Assembly (NCBI GenBank): GCA_039105265.1
Contig: JAPFFF010000048.1
Coordinates: 1,116,001-1,180,000 of the forward strand
Source: Tritrichomonas musculus
Lineage: Eukaryota > Parabasalia > Tritrichomonadida > Tritrichomonadidae
DNA: 64,000 nucleotides
Direction of reading: 5' to 3'
The notes under the pieces were generated by a model, which saw only the letters and a list, made by a program, of their open reading frames with translations, was not told the DNA's origin and searched no databases. Shown here one piece after another: positions 9,306 through 19,978 of the stretch (position 1 is the first letter of the stretch; every line of letters begins with the position of its first letter). Position numbers and translations under genes: made by a program.

Positions 9306-12300
9306 TTACGCCTTTTCTTTCTTATTTGTCTGCAAAACTTTTTCAACCAAGTCAGCAGTTGACAGGTTTGAATCATTTGCATTATCACCTTCTTCATTCA
9401 GCTGTTCAACTACCAACTCTCTAATCACGTCAAGTTCGTGCTGCAGCCTCAATTTCTCTTCAATTTTAGACTTCATTTCAGCCAGGACTTCTTCTGTATG
9501 CGAATCAAAAACCTCTGAATTTTCTCCATTTTTTGAATCCTTCTTCAAGTTTTCTTCGAGAAGTTTCACTCTAAACAGCAAAGCTTCTTTTTCACTCTGT
9601 TCTTTTATTGCGACTTCTTGCTGAGCATAGCCCCAGTCAATTGCAGATTCGTATGCATCTCTCATTGCGTCAATTTCGTTGCTCATTTCATCACGAACAA
9701 CTTGGATTCCTTTCTCATTCATCATCAACTTCAACCGTTTATTCTTACCTTTAACATGGACGAATTTAGAGCTCACTTTTTGAAGCTCGTATTGTAATTT
9801 GTGAATGGTCAATTTGGCATTGAAAAGTTGACGATGTTCATCTTCACTAACAATGTTTGCTGCTGTTTTAGCTTTTTCTTCACGAAGTGCTTTAACCAAG
9901 GCTTCGTTCTTTCTTCTTTCGTCGTCCAATTTCTTTCTCAATTCAATTTTTTCAATGTCATTTTCATTCAAACTATTCACGTTATTTTTTACACTTTTTG
10001 AATTCCTTGAATTAACCGAACTTTTTCTGATGTCCTTCAAAAACTGGATCTCTTTTCGTGTGGCAATCAACTTTGTGTGAAGTTTGTCATTCTCCTTGTG
10101 AAGCTTCGAGTTCTCAAAGTAAACAGAGTCGTCTTTCGACTTGCTGTTTAAACGGACCAAAAGACTGTCGTACGATTTCCAGACACGCTGAAGTTCTTCA
10201 GCGAAGTACTCCTGGTCCTCTTCGAGGAGCTTGAGTTGGTCAATGTAGTACGGTTGGTCGGCGGTTGGAGCGGTTGGTGAAGTGGACATATTATTTAACT
10301 GTTCCTTTAAGTGAGCGTTATCGTCTGCCAATTTGTTGATGTTGTCATAAAGTGCCACTTTTTCATTCATCAAATTTTTCATTTTCGTTTGATACATCAA
10401 AACGGTTTTATTCAAATCTCCATCGTCGCTATCGTCTTTGTCAGAATCTTTCTTTTTTCCTTTCTTCTTCTTCCCTTTGTTTCCGCCTTTCTTGTTGCCA
10501 CTTTCGTTATCGTTGCCTTCGTCTTCACTGTTGCTGTCGCTCGATCCAAGCTTCTTCAACTTTTCTGGCAGATCTCTTTTGCCACTTTTTTCGCTCGAGT
10601 CGAATACAGGTGTCTGAAGGAGGAGTTGTTGCAGATCTTTGATCTTAGCACTCATTGTCTCCTTCTCTTTTGTCATTTTTTCTATCGTTGTATTCAATTT
10701 TGCGGTTTCTTCAATGCTCTCTTTGTTCTCTTCGTATGCAATTTGAAGCTGGACGACGATAGTTTGGTAATCATCTTTCAACTGCTCAATTTCACTTTTT
10801 GAGTTCAATAACTGCAATTGAAGATTCTCCTTCTCTTTGGTCACACTCAGGAGCTGCTGTCTCATTCCTTCGGACTGCTTCTGTTGTTGGATGCTGTTTG
10901 CGATTGGAGGAGGTTTTTGTGACTTAGGAGTGTGACTCGTGGCAGTGTTGATCATGCTTGTGCTGCTGTTTGCATTGCTCGGCGTGTGCACTTGATGTTT
11001 CATTTGCTGGGCCGATCTGACAGGTGACACTGGGACCGACGGTTGTGTGTTGAATTCGTTGTTTTTGTTGGCTGGCATTATTTCGGAGTCAGTTGACATT
11101 GTGATTCCATTCACCGAGTGGAAGCTAGAGTTGTCTGTGCTGAATGTCGAGTGCTTCTTTGCAGAAGAGGTTTTTTCGTTGATTATGCTTGAATTTGACC
11201 TCGCTGAGTTGCTTTCTTCGTCGGATGACGAGTTATGATTATTGATGATTCTTCGTCGAATGATCGACGACGAAGGACTCTTGCTTCTGAGACGTGCAGC
11301 GCTTCCTTGATTGTGGCTCGGCTGTGGAGCTCCTCGTGGAGATGAAGGAGGAGTTGTCTTGCTCATTTGGAAGGACCAAACTTCTTTTTCATTTAACAAG
11401 TCATCGTTACTATTGTCGTCATTATTTGCATTGTAACTCTTGCCTTTTCCGTTATTTGATTCTAACGATTCTCTATCGTTCCTTGAACGATAGGAACCGC
11501 TGCTTCGTACTCCGCCCTTACGAACACTCGGGTCTGTATTCAAACCGTTTTTTTGATAATCATTTCTTTTGCTAAATAGTCGGTAAGAAAAATGACTATC
11601 TTTGCTCTTGTCGCTGCTTTTGGTGCTGCTGCTCTTGCCCGATCTCGCTCGCTGGCTTCTGCTTCCTTCGTTGTCTGACGAAGACGACGAGGACGATGAG
11701 AATGAGAACGATAGGCCTTGAAAAGTTTCAACAAGAGGATCATCGTCAAGATCAAGTGGCTTGATGTGAGGGAGCTTTTTGATAGCAACCGCCGACTGTG
11801 GCTGTTTTGAATTGTTTCTTCTATCGTTCGAATCAAAGTCGTCAATTGCATTGTTGTTTGTGCTGTTTAATTGAAGCCTTGGCGGTTTTTTCTGAGGTGT
11901 CAGCGGCATTTGCTTCTTTTGCTGAACATGTTGTTGTTGTTGTTGTTGTTGTTGTTGCTGTTGGTTTGGTTGGTTTCTGTTGACAGAATTGAATGGACTT
12001 TTGGCCATAGGTGTTGGTGTCAATGGCGCTTGCTTGGGACTAGCTTTCATGTTCTTGTTTGGACTTTGATAAGCTTCGGATTCATAGGGTCTATTTTGTT
12101 GCTTCTTGGAGGATGGACGTTGTTGTACTTCGATATCTTCTTCAATTTCATTTTGTGTTGTTTTTTGGTCGTTGATTTCTTCTTCCTCTTCTTCTTCTAG
12201 AAAAACTTCATCCTCTTCTTCTTCAAAAAATTCTTCTTCCTCTTCTTCTTGTAACTGGCCTTCTTGATCAATTTTGGCAGTTTCTCCGGTTTCGTTGTTT

Positions 12301-13166
12301 TGTACTTGAAATGGTGGAACTTCGACTTTGTTTGGTGGAAAGCTGGACCTCATCTTTGATTCTGCTTTGGAAAGCTCGTTATTAATGGAATTAAATTGAT
12401 GATGTTGCTTCGGAAGACCATTGATTTTGATTAATATCTCATCAATTATTTTAACGCATCTTTCGTGCTGTTTTTTGGATAATTCTTTGTCCTGTGAGGA
12501 ATTTATAAAAAAAGGGCGATGCTTTGTTTCAACATCTGCTTTTATTTGACGAATTTTGGATCGTTGCGATTGTAAATTTTTAATTATAGTTTCGATTCTA
12601 GCATTCGTTTTTTTGATTTGTTCGGCTTTTTTCTCTTCACTGGGCTCTTTATCGCTATCGTCTTCATCATCATCGAAATCAACATCAAACTGTTCGAGTA
12701 AAATTTGTTGTAAGTTTTCGAAAGAAGTTTGTATTTCCTTTTTTGATTTTTCGTATTCACGGAAAATAGGTACTTTTTGAGGAGGCTTCGTATTTAAATC
12801 TTCAATAATCTCATTAAACTCATCAAATCGCTCGTTCATGAACTGTTGAATATAAAAAATGATGGATTGGTCTGTTAATTTTGAAATCTGCTCTCGAAAT
12901 AAAATCCATTGTTTCCAAAAAGGATCGAAGTCACCTATTCTATTTGGATCAGAGGGATTTAACGAGGAATCATATCGAGGTATTTTGGAATAAAGTTGTG
13001 AAAATGATTCAGAAACTTGATTATTGAAAGATTCCGGCATTAAATGCTTCGTTAGAATCGATTTGATGTGCGAAAGCTCTTGATCAACTTTTGATGCATT
13101 TGGATTAAATAATTTCACATGTCGGGAGTGCGAATTTGGTGTAGAAAAGGAGTTCTGATTCTTCAT
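9306..13166 (-). CDS. Long coiled-coil protein with low-complexity middle
   Basis: The protein has 1286 residues in one exon and starts at the ATG at 13166. The N-terminal 270 residues are helical and unrecognised. They are followed by an acidic Glu-rich block (about 300-340), a run of 11 Gln, several Ser-rich and basic blocks (SSSSSSSS, NNRN, RSKSPSS), and from about residue 760 to the end a long heptad-like coiled coil (QLQLLNSKSEIEQLK and many Leu/Lys/Glu repeats), interrupted by a Lys/Asp-rich linker (GKKKKGKKKDSDKDD). There are no membrane segments and no enzyme motif. The architecture fits a cytoskeletal, basal-body or vesicle-tethering protein; this is inference from shape only. GC content is clearly higher than in the flanking spacers. 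Confidence 0.9.
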   Translation of the reverse strand: MKNQNSFSTPNSHSRHVKLFNPNASKVDQELSHIKSILTKHLMPESFNNQVSESFSQLYSKIPRYDSSLNPSDPNRIGDFDPFWKQWILFREQISKLTDQSIIFYIQQFMNERFDEFNEIIEDLNTKPPQKVPIFREYEKSKKEIQTSFENLQQILLEQFDVDFDDDEDDSDKEPSEEKKAEQIKKTNARIETIIKNLQSQRSKIRQIKADVETKHRPFFINSSQDKELSKKQHERCVKIIDEILIKINGLPKQHHQFNSINNELSKAESKMRSSFPPNKVEVPPFQVQNNETGETAKIDQEGQLQEEEEEEFFEEEEDEVFLEEEEEEEINDQKTTQNEIEEDIEVQQRPSSKKQQNRPYESEAYQSPNKNMKASPKQAPLTPTPMAKSPFNSVNRNQPNQQQQQQQQQQQHVQQKKQMPLTPQKKPPRLQLNSTNNNAIDDFDSNDRRNNSKQPQSAVAIKKLPHIKPLDLDDDPLVETFQGLSFSFSSSSSSSSDNEGSRSQRARSGKSSSTKSSDKSKDSHFSYRLFSKRNDYQKNGLNTDPSVRKGGVRSSGSYRSRNDRESLESNNGKGKSYNANNDDNSNDDLLNEKEVWSFQMSKTTPPSSPRGAPQPSHNQGSAARLRSKSPSSSIIRRRIINNHNSSSDEESNSARSNSSIINEKTSSAKKHSTFSTDNSSFHSVNGITMSTDSEIMPANKNNEFNTQPSVPVSPVRSAQQMKHQVHTPSNANSSTSMINTATSHTPKSQKPPPIANSIQQQKQSEGMRQQLLSVTKEKENLQLQLLNSKSEIEQLKDDYQTIVVQLQIAYEENKESIEETAKLNTTIEKMTKEKETMSAKIKDLQQLLLQTPVFDSSEKSGKRDLPEKLKKLGSSDSNSEDEGNDNESGNKKGGNKGKKKKGKKKDSDKDDSDDGDLNKTVLMYQTKMKNLMNEKVALYDNINKLADDNAHLKEQLNNMSTSPTAPTADQPYYIDQLKLLEEDQEYFAEELQRVWKSYDSLLVRLNSKSKDDSVYFENSKLHKENDKLHTKLIATRKEIQFLKDIRKSSVNSRNSKSVKNNVNSLNENDIEKIELRKKLDDERRKNEALVKALREEKAKTAANIVSEDEHRQLFNAKLTIHKLQYELQKVSSKFVHVKGKNKRLKLMMNEKGIQVVRDEMSNEIDAMRDAYESAIDWGYAQQEVAIKEQSEKEALLFRVKLLEENLKKDSKNGENSEVFDSHTEEVLAEMKSKIEEKLRLQHELDVIRELVVEQLNEEGDNANDSNLSTADLVEKVLQTNKKEKA
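11931..11963 (-). repeat. CAA/CAG-type polyglutamine tract
   Basis: A run of TTG triplets on the plus strand encodes eleven consecutive Gln in the coiled-coil protein. It is a likely length-variable microsatellite inside a coding region. Confidence 0.85.
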
Positions 13167-13363
13167 AGTTTATAGAGGAAAGCGGCCGTTTAGAAATTTT
13201 CGTTATTTTTTTGGAATCTGAATATAAAATGATTAATATTTCACAGTAATTTATATGAATAGCGAATTTAGCACAAGAAAATCAAAACACTAGTAAAATT
13301 TCCAAATTAAATTAGCATTGATATTTTGAGAATAAAATAATCGTCACTTTATACAATTTTTTA

Positions 13364-13722
13364 TTATTCAATAAGAGAGTCAAGGAGTGGAACAATTTCA
13401 GAAGGATCTGTCAATTGTTTTTTTAATATATTTATTTTGTTTTTGTAGTGAGAATCCACAGAGGTAGGTGGTGGAAGTAAACTTTGATGCATGATCCATA
13501 ACCGCCTGTAAGCTGAAGAACTACAAAATTTAATAAAAAAGCATATTCAAATTTTTGCTCTTTTAAAAGACCTTTTTTCGCCTCTAAATAATTTTTGACA
13601 GCGGTTATCACACAATTTTGAATATCAAGATTTGAAATAATGTCACTTTTTAATTTTTTCACTAATTTTTCATTTTTTTCTTTATTTGTTTTAATTTCTT
13701 TTTTAAAAAAACTGGACATCAT
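13364..13722 (-). CDS. Small unknown protein, apparently frameshifted
   Basis: From the ATG at 13722 the frame reads about 65 residues of sensible text (starting MMSSFFKKEIKTNKEK, ending EQKFEYAFLL). It then continues to a stop at 13432 with poor text. A neighbouring frame from about 13525 reads coherent protein (KFCSSSAYRRLWIMHQSL and LTDPSEIVPLLDSLIE) to a TAA at 13364. The two join if one base is missing from the T-run near 13530, giving a protein of about 119 residues, helical and Lys-rich at the N-terminus. I do not recognise the family. It is either a real one-base mutation, an assembly error at a homopolymer, or a programmed shift. No consensus intron is present. Confidence 0.55.
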
Positions 13723-13875
13723 TTTCCAAGGATTTTATTCTATTTTTGCAGAAAAAAAAGCTATTATTTTTTAGGCTTGTTTTTTCTGAAATATTTTCTC
13801 TTTTTCTTTTTTGTTAATTCTGAATTAAATTTCTTATTTCAAAATAAAAAGTAGTGCCAACTTCATGATCTTTCA

Positions 13876-15316
13876 TTATGTTACATATGGAAAATTTTTT
13901 TCACCTTGCGTTTGGCCTTTGTCGCCTTTAGCTGAAAATAGGTGATTTGCAGTTTGAGAAGATATCTTTTCATAAACATCGGAATTATCGAGATATTTAT
14001 TAAAAGCTTTTCGAGATCTCTTCAACAATGTTGATATGCGCTCGCTATTAATAGCTATTATTGTTCCTCTTTTTTTATTGTAAGTAAATTGAAGATCTGA
14101 TGGAACTACACTAGTCAAGATAGATTTTCGGAAATCAGGTTGCTTACTTTTGAAAAACATGCTCTCTGAAATGTCAGGACGGAACCGTTGTTGACCCTAA
14201 CGGCGTTTTCGTCCATATTAAAAACCCTATCATAGCCAAATTTAATTATGGCCTGAGCCAATTCTTGCAAATATAAATCAACATAGGTTTCATCAATTGA
14301 ACCACGTCTTAAATAATAAGCCTTTCGCCAAGATAGCCTATTACGAATCATGAAGCATCCAAGCCAATGAAGAGAGAACCGTGGGAATGGAATGCTATAT
14401 TTATCTAAAACAAATCGAACTTCATCTTCATTAATAGTTAAATCATCATCTTCTATTCTCAAGCGATTCATTAATTCGTTTTTCAAAAGAACAGCGAATT
14501 TAATAAACTCTTCGGTGTAAGCTTCATTTTTATCGTCTACATAGAAATTCTTTTGGGAACAACTAAAGATTTGATAAGTTACCCTTTCGGTCAAAACCCA
14601 CGGAAAGCAAAAGAATGTTTTGGCTTGGCTGATAATCTTTTTTTTTTCCCCCAATTTTCATCCCACTATCAGATATTTCTAACAAGCATTTGGTCAAAGC
14701 TTTTTCAGCATTTGGTCAAAGCTTTTTCAGCATTTGGTAAGAATATTCTTTTATAATAGGGAGAGAGAGATAATGCCTTATTACTGGAAAGAAACTTTCT
14801 TACATCAATTATTTGCCCCTTTTGTACCATCTGAAGAAAATGCTGATATATTTCATTCCCATTTCTTCCAGGGAAGCACAAGCTAATAAGAGAAAAATTT
14901 GGTCAAATCTTAAGATCCTCTAATAATTCTTTGAGGAACAAATTTTCTTCCTCAGTCCAAAATTTGTATTTACTTTGTTATGCCTCCTTATAAAATGGAA
15001 AAGGACTGTTTTTCAAAAATTTGTTGGGCGAATTGATAAAATATTTTTATTCATCTCTGATAGTCTCATTTTGAATCAATTTTGAGAAATCAATCGAGAT
15101 GGTACTTTTTTGTTTTAAATAATCTTTATAATAATGCTGGATATCTTCGGAACTAGTAAATCGAAACCTTGAAATTTTATCTATAATCTTCGCCTTTAAT
15201 TCACCAAAGGTTTTCTTTTTGTTCTCATTGCGGATGTTATAAATTGCAAGGAATTATCTTTGATCAAGAGAGCGCATAGGAGGGATTTCTATCTTGTATC
15301 CTTCAATTGATATCAT
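13876..15316 (-). pseudogene. Dead DNA-transposon transposase with Myb-like and DDE-type domains
   Basis: Minus-strand text from the ATG at 15316 reads as one long, broken transposase. It has an N-terminal helical region (FGELKAKIIDKISRFR), then a Myb/SANT-like segment (KFWTEEENLFLKELLED, followed by FPGRNGNEIYQHFLQM), then a basic linker, and at about 14235-14190 the motif FGYDRVFNMDENAVRVNN. In pogo/Tc1-type transposases the NMDE motif holds the first catalytic Asp. In-frame stops fall mostly where Gln or Arg would fit (after DQR, after IRDE, after KEA, after DLKI). A 22-bp tandem duplication shifts the frame near 14700. The C-terminal third changes frame near 14160 and the later catalytic residues are not seen. 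No terminal inverted repeats could be assigned. Confidence 0.72.
14685..14738. repeat. 22-bp tandem repeat, 2.5 copies
   Basis: A 22-bp unit beginning AGCATTTGGT occurs twice exactly (14685-14706 and 14707-14728), followed by a 10-bp partial copy. It lies inside the dead transposase. Because 22 is not a multiple of three, it breaks the reading frame. Confidence 0.9.
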
Positions 15317-15856
15317 GTAAGTATGAAAATGAAATAAGAAACTTTATTCTAAACGAATTTTTAAAAATAAACCGATAATATACAAAAAGTTTTTATAACA
15401 AACGTACATAACTCAATAAAAAAAGGAAAAAACGTATTACATTCAAATTAAAATAATAAACAGTTGTAATTAAAATTTGAAGATACATGTTCATTTAACA
15501 ACCGTTGCTCAGGAGGTTGAACATGATATTCAAACAGAAAATATAAACAACTTAAAGCATCGATCAAACTCTATAATAACAACAGCTTCTTGGCTATCAA
15601 CAAACAGTATTTGTCGATATGATATTGTACATTAGGTACATAAAGGATTAATTGAAAATATATATCATTATATTGATTTGTTTTATTATATGCCGAAGAT
15701 TAAATTCTACAATCACAAAATACTTTATATACTGCTTTAATGATTCATTTGTAGTATATAAAGTAATTAAGAATAAGATTATAAAAATGTACAAATGATA
15801 ATATTCATGAGGGGACGGCACATTTCCATATCAGATTTGGAATGGTTGAACACCGC

Positions 15857-15901
15857 TAACATTCTATCACAATCAAATGATTTAATTATGATAGAATGTT
15901 A
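15857..15901. repeat. Perfect 13-bp inverted repeat (hairpin)
   Basis: TAACATTCTATCA at 15857-15869 is exactly complementary to TGATAGAATGTTA at 15889-15901, with a 19-base loop. No T-run follows directly, so it does not look like a Pol III terminator. It may be a remnant of a small inverted-repeat element. Confidence 0.8.
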
Positions 15902-16040
15902 TTTAGGATAAATAATATAACTGCTTTTGTTTTCAAGCTAGCCCCCCTTGGCTTTGTCATCTATTTTACAATCTTTTAAGTAAATTATTAATGTATTAAA
16001 TATTCATTTTCATTTACTCTAGAATATATTTTGAATTTAT

Positions 16041-16234
16041 GAATATGATTGAGTTAGGTTCTCTGAATAACTTCCGTTTTCTTTCAATGAAACTGGAATT
16101 GATCACTGATAAAGATAATGTAATCATTGATTAAAATTATTAAAGACAAAGAAAATATTTTGTTTCAGAATATGATTGATTTAGGTTCTCTGAATAACTA
16201 CCGTGTTCCTTTAAAGAAACTGGAGTTATACTGT
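16041..16234. repeat. Direct repeat of about 65 bp, period 127
   Basis: Two diverged copies begin GAATATGATTGA(G/T)TTAGG at 16041 and 16168 and share the following CTCTGAATAACT(T/A)CCG and a GAAACTGGA block. They look like old tandem-duplicated spacer. Confidence 0.75.
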
Positions 16235-18192
16235 AACAAGATATACATACTCATTACTGGCTTTTGTTTATGCTAAAATATAAATGTTTTATTACGCAAA
16301 TATTTAAATAGTAATGTAGTCGTAAAAATGCTCCATTTCTCTTTTATTAATGGAGTTAATTAAGTCAAATTCATATATAATACAGTATATTATATAATAA
16401 GCTAATTTATAATTAATATATTAGGAAATAAAATAGTAATTATTATTCACTATTTCATTTACTTTAATGGTGAAAAAAATGGACTCTTTAATTTTAAACG
16501 ATTCAAGTACAATATGAGTAGTCAAATAAGAATCCATAGACAATATAAGTAATTAAGTTCACAAAATGGGTAAAACCCGAACTTTTTTATTCAAGAAAAT
16601 CCACTTTTTGAGAGACCAAAATCCAGATTCACTGGAAAGTATAATAATCATATTTATTGAAGTGTGAATCGTTTTTTTTTCAATATGAATTATATCGATC
16701 AGTTAAACAGACAACAAAATATTCAAACTATAATATCATCATTAAAAAAAAGCAGATTGATTGATAATATAATATAATTTCTTATGAGATTTAAATGCCA
16801 TTTTCCTATTTTTTTTTTTTATCGAAAAAACATACCAAATATGTAAAAAAGCATAAAAAATATAAAATCTAACGGATTTTAACGTACGTTGTTCATAAAT
16901 TGAGAGAAAATTATATTTAATTTGAATAGGAGATTATTTTTCTAGTGAATATTTTGAATTACTCATAGAATAAATTCAACCAAAACATCATTAAAATTTT
17001 ATAGAAAAACTTGAAAATTTTAAGAAATAAATTGGTTTATTTAATATAAAAAGTTTAACTTTTTTCAACCTTTCATAAATAAACGTTAAGCACTTTTTAT
17101 TTTTTGAGAATATTTTTAGCGGTTAACTATCTCCTCATTAACCAAAATTACTTGAAATATCTTTTTACCTATTTCAATTGACTAGATTGAGCTAGCTACC
17201 AAAAGGCTATCAAAACTCGTCCTATGGCTACGTTTTAACTTCCACTTGGAATTTTTGCCAATCATTTTTAACTTTTTTATCTCAATGGAATCCACAAATT
17301 ACAGTTAGCAGTATGTTTATCGAAGAGCTTATCATTGGTGGCAGAACTTTTATTGTAATCTCAAGTACTCTGCTTCTTTCAAATCTTTTACTTCCAAGGA
17401 TATCTGTTATCCTCTTCAGAAGCTGCATGCCAAGCTCTTGGAGCTTAATTATCACTTAAGTATTATAGTTATTAATTAGTTAGCACAGCAATTACCAGTT
17501 CTTTGCTAAGGCCAGGCGCAAATTGATAATTTTAATACTCATGATGACAATTGTCACTAATAGCATAGGCTTCTCATTATAATCAGTATTTCCAGAATAC
17601 AGAAATGTCATTTTTTAATTGCAATCACTTCTATGACGAAATTTTTTTATTTATTATAATTAGATGATTAATCTTATTATAATTTCCATTATTATATAAT
17701 GTATTATATTTTATTAAATTATGGCTTTAGAAAATTAATTAAGGTACAAATGTAATACGTTATGCAACCGCTATTTTTTTTGACACCAACTTTTTGAATA
17801 AAAATTTTTGTTTTTAATTCTCAAGCTATTTATCGCTATATTACTTCTTTTAAAACATATAACCATGCTATTTATTAATAATAGATCATAATTGATTTAA
17901 TTGTTGATGATTAATTGATTTATTTTCAGTCCCCACCACTGAATTTACAAATTCATTTCAAAGTAATTACTAGAATTGTATATAACAACTTCCAATGTTT
18001 TATTGTTTGACTACTGATGTTTTAGCAACAAATTACTTGTATTTTATTGATTAATTATCGATCTTATAATAATTCTTTAAAAATCTTTTTATAATTATTT
18101 ATCAATCACCTGCTATTAAATAAATAAAGTTCTGCATTGTATTTTCCAGCTTTTTTGTTCTTTTATTTAAGCTATTATATTTATTTTAAATA

Positions 18193-19575
18193 AACTGAAA
18201 CCAAAAACTCAGTACAGCTAAAATTTTTAAAAAGTTGTAAATTCAATTAAATAAATATATCGTACTAATCAAAAAGTGAAAATAACCTGTACTTAGATTT
18301 TGGTCTTATTAAAAAGTTAAAATAAAAAAAATTTTTATTCAATTTTCTTTTTTATAATCTCAATTTCTTCTAAAATAATTCCTTCATTTTTTAATTTTGT
18401 AAATAATGCTTCTATCTCTTCGTCACTTACATTATGATTATTTTTTTTTTTGAAGTAAATGATTAATACATTGCCCGTGATTCTCTAAACATAAAAAGCA
18501 TCGCCGATAAAAAGAACTGCATAATCGATTAATTGTTTCTAAAGGAATACCATTCCATGCGATTTTGACCGCTTCTATTAGTTCGTCTCTGTTGGTTGGA
18601 TGATAAAAACTCACCTGATCTTTCATCAATGCCCAAAGCATTTCGATGCAATTTAGATCAGGTGAGTTTGGAGGCCAATTCACTATCACATCGCATATTT
18701 TGGACAGAGCATCCATCGTATAATGAGCTGTATGCGATGGAGCTCCGTCCTGTTGAAAGGCAAAATCATTTTCATAAAAAGTTAATGCATCTAATAAATA
18801 TGATTTTTCATTTAACATGTCAACATAATTAGAAGAATTTTCTGTTTCATCGAAAATGAACAATGATGATTTATAATTTAAACCAATCATTCCCCAAACC
18901 ATTATAGTTGTTGGAAACTTGATTTGGGGAACGACTGTTTTTTTATTGTATACGCCTCTTTTTCTCCATAGCCACCTTTTATCGCTATACCGACCAAAAC
19001 GCGATTCGTCTGAGAAGCATATAAAAGGTAGTTTATTTTTGTGTAATAAAATAGAATAACAAAAGTTCATCCTTTTTTTGATTTGTAAATCTGAAATTAA
19101 TGGCGAATGTTCTGGAGGTAAATATTTATAGCCAATTTCACCTCTCAAATTATTAACCGTGGAATTTGATAAAGAAACATTCATTGACTGTTTAATTTGG
19201 ACTTTTAAATCTGAGGCTGTTATATAAGGTTCATCAAAAGTTTTTAGATTTATAAAAGAGGCTACCTCTGGGGTTTTTTTAGTTGGGCGACCCATTTTAG
19301 CTTGTGGTGGAGCTGATCCAGTTAAATCCAGAGAAGATTTGACTTTTGTAATTATATTTGGCCCACATTTCATCATTTTCATGATATCATTTCTACCTTG
19401 ACCATCCTTAAGCAGTTCGGCTATTTGTTCATTGCGAGAAAGGCCTGAATTAAAGACTTGTCCTATTTGTTGAGGATTCATTAAAAATAAAAATAAATTT
19501 GCTTTTTCAATAAAAATATTGAAAAAGTTCTTTTTTGAGAATTTATTTGGCTGTACTGAGTTTTTAGTTTCAGTT
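18193..19575 (-). mobile_element. Apparently complete Tc1-type DNA transposon
   Basis: 26-bp terminal inverted repeats (18193-18218 and 19550-19575, starting AACTGAAAC) differ at one position and are flanked by TA on both sides (18191-18192 and 19576-19577). The element is 1383 bp and holds one intact transposase gene on the minus strand. This is the standard Tc1/mariner layout. It is inserted inside another inverted-repeat element, so it is the younger of the two. Confidence 0.95.
18438..19481 (-). CDS. Tc1-type DD34E transposase, intact
   Basis: The protein has 347 residues, a normal length for the family, from the ATG at 19481. The N-terminus (about 1-110) looks like paired helix-turn-helix DNA-binding domains, with a GRPTKKTP linker matching the GRPR-like motif. 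The catalytic triad is visible: the first Asp in ICFSDESRFG, the second in FQQDGAPSHTAH, and a Glu in NSPDLNCIEMLW. There are 34 residues between the second Asp and the Glu, which makes it DD34E (Tc1 type) rather than DD34D (mariner). The enzyme cuts at the element ends and inserts into TA sites. There are no internal stops or frameshifts, so the gene may still make active protein. Confidence 0.95.
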   Translation of the reverse strand: MNPQQIGQVFNSGLSRNEQIAELLKDGQGRNDIMKMMKCGPNIITKVKSSLDLTGSAPPQAKMGRPTKKTPEVASFINLKTFDEPYITASDLKVQIKQSMNVSLSNSTVNNLRGEIGYKYLPPEHSPLISDLQIKKRMNFCYSILLHKNKLPFICFSDESRFGRYSDKRWLWRKRGVYNKKTVVPQIKFPTTIMVWGMIGLNYKSSLFIFDETENSSNYVDMLNEKSYLLDALTFYENDFAFQQDGAPSHTAHYTMDALSKICDVIVNWPPNSPDLNCIEMLWALMKDQVSFYHPTNRDELIEAVKIAWNGIPLETINRLCSSFYRRCFLCLENHGQCINHLLQKKK

Positions 19576-19890
19576 TAAAATAATTCATTAGTTACCAGAT
19601 TTTTAACCAATTTTTTGTTAAATACATATTAATATTATATCAACTACTTATCGATATTCATTCAAAGTTCCGTATCATTTTTATTTTGGCGATATGAATA
19701 AATAACATAACTTTTACAATTCAATATAATCAATTCTATTGAATTCAATAACACATTCAATATTTTAATTTTATATATTTTTAGATTTTATAAAATATTT
19801 CATATATTTTTTATAGTAAAGTATAAAAATCAAAATTTATGTTTCTGATTAAACTCAAAAATAAAAAGATATTTATCAATAGTCAAAATT

Positions 19891-19978
19891 TTCAAAAATA
19901 ACTAATAATAAATCATAAATATATCATTTATTATTAGTTATTTCAAAAATAACTAATAATAAATCATAAATATATCAT
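19891..19978. repeat. Duplicated 37-bp AT block
   Basis: The block beginning TTCAAAAATAACTAATAAT occurs at 19891-19927 and again at 19942-19978. Between the copies lies a short inverted complement of part of the block. It sits inside the larger inverted-repeat element and is probably slippage-derived. Confidence 0.8.

Larger units (their letters stand above)
15450..17735. other. Gene-free AT-rich stretch with relics and short repeats
   Basis: No intact gene is visible. At about 15615-15480 (-) a short coding-like relic reads CLYFLFEYHVQPPEQRLLNE; at about 17360-17600 (+) another reads SFTSKDICYPLQKLHAKLLE. Neither could be assigned to a family, and both are broken. The rest is A/T spacer apart from the hairpin and direct repeats listed separately. 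Confidence 0.45.

Noticed and set aside
10311-10802. Long open frames opposite the coiled-coil gene (also 9286-9624 and 11871-12200)
   Set aside because: They are antisense shadows of a repetitive Ser/Glu/Lys-rich gene; their Phe/Leu/Ser text mirrors the real codons.
19891-19978. CRISPR-like array
   Set aside because: Only two copies, fully AT text, no spacers, and the genome is eukaryotic.
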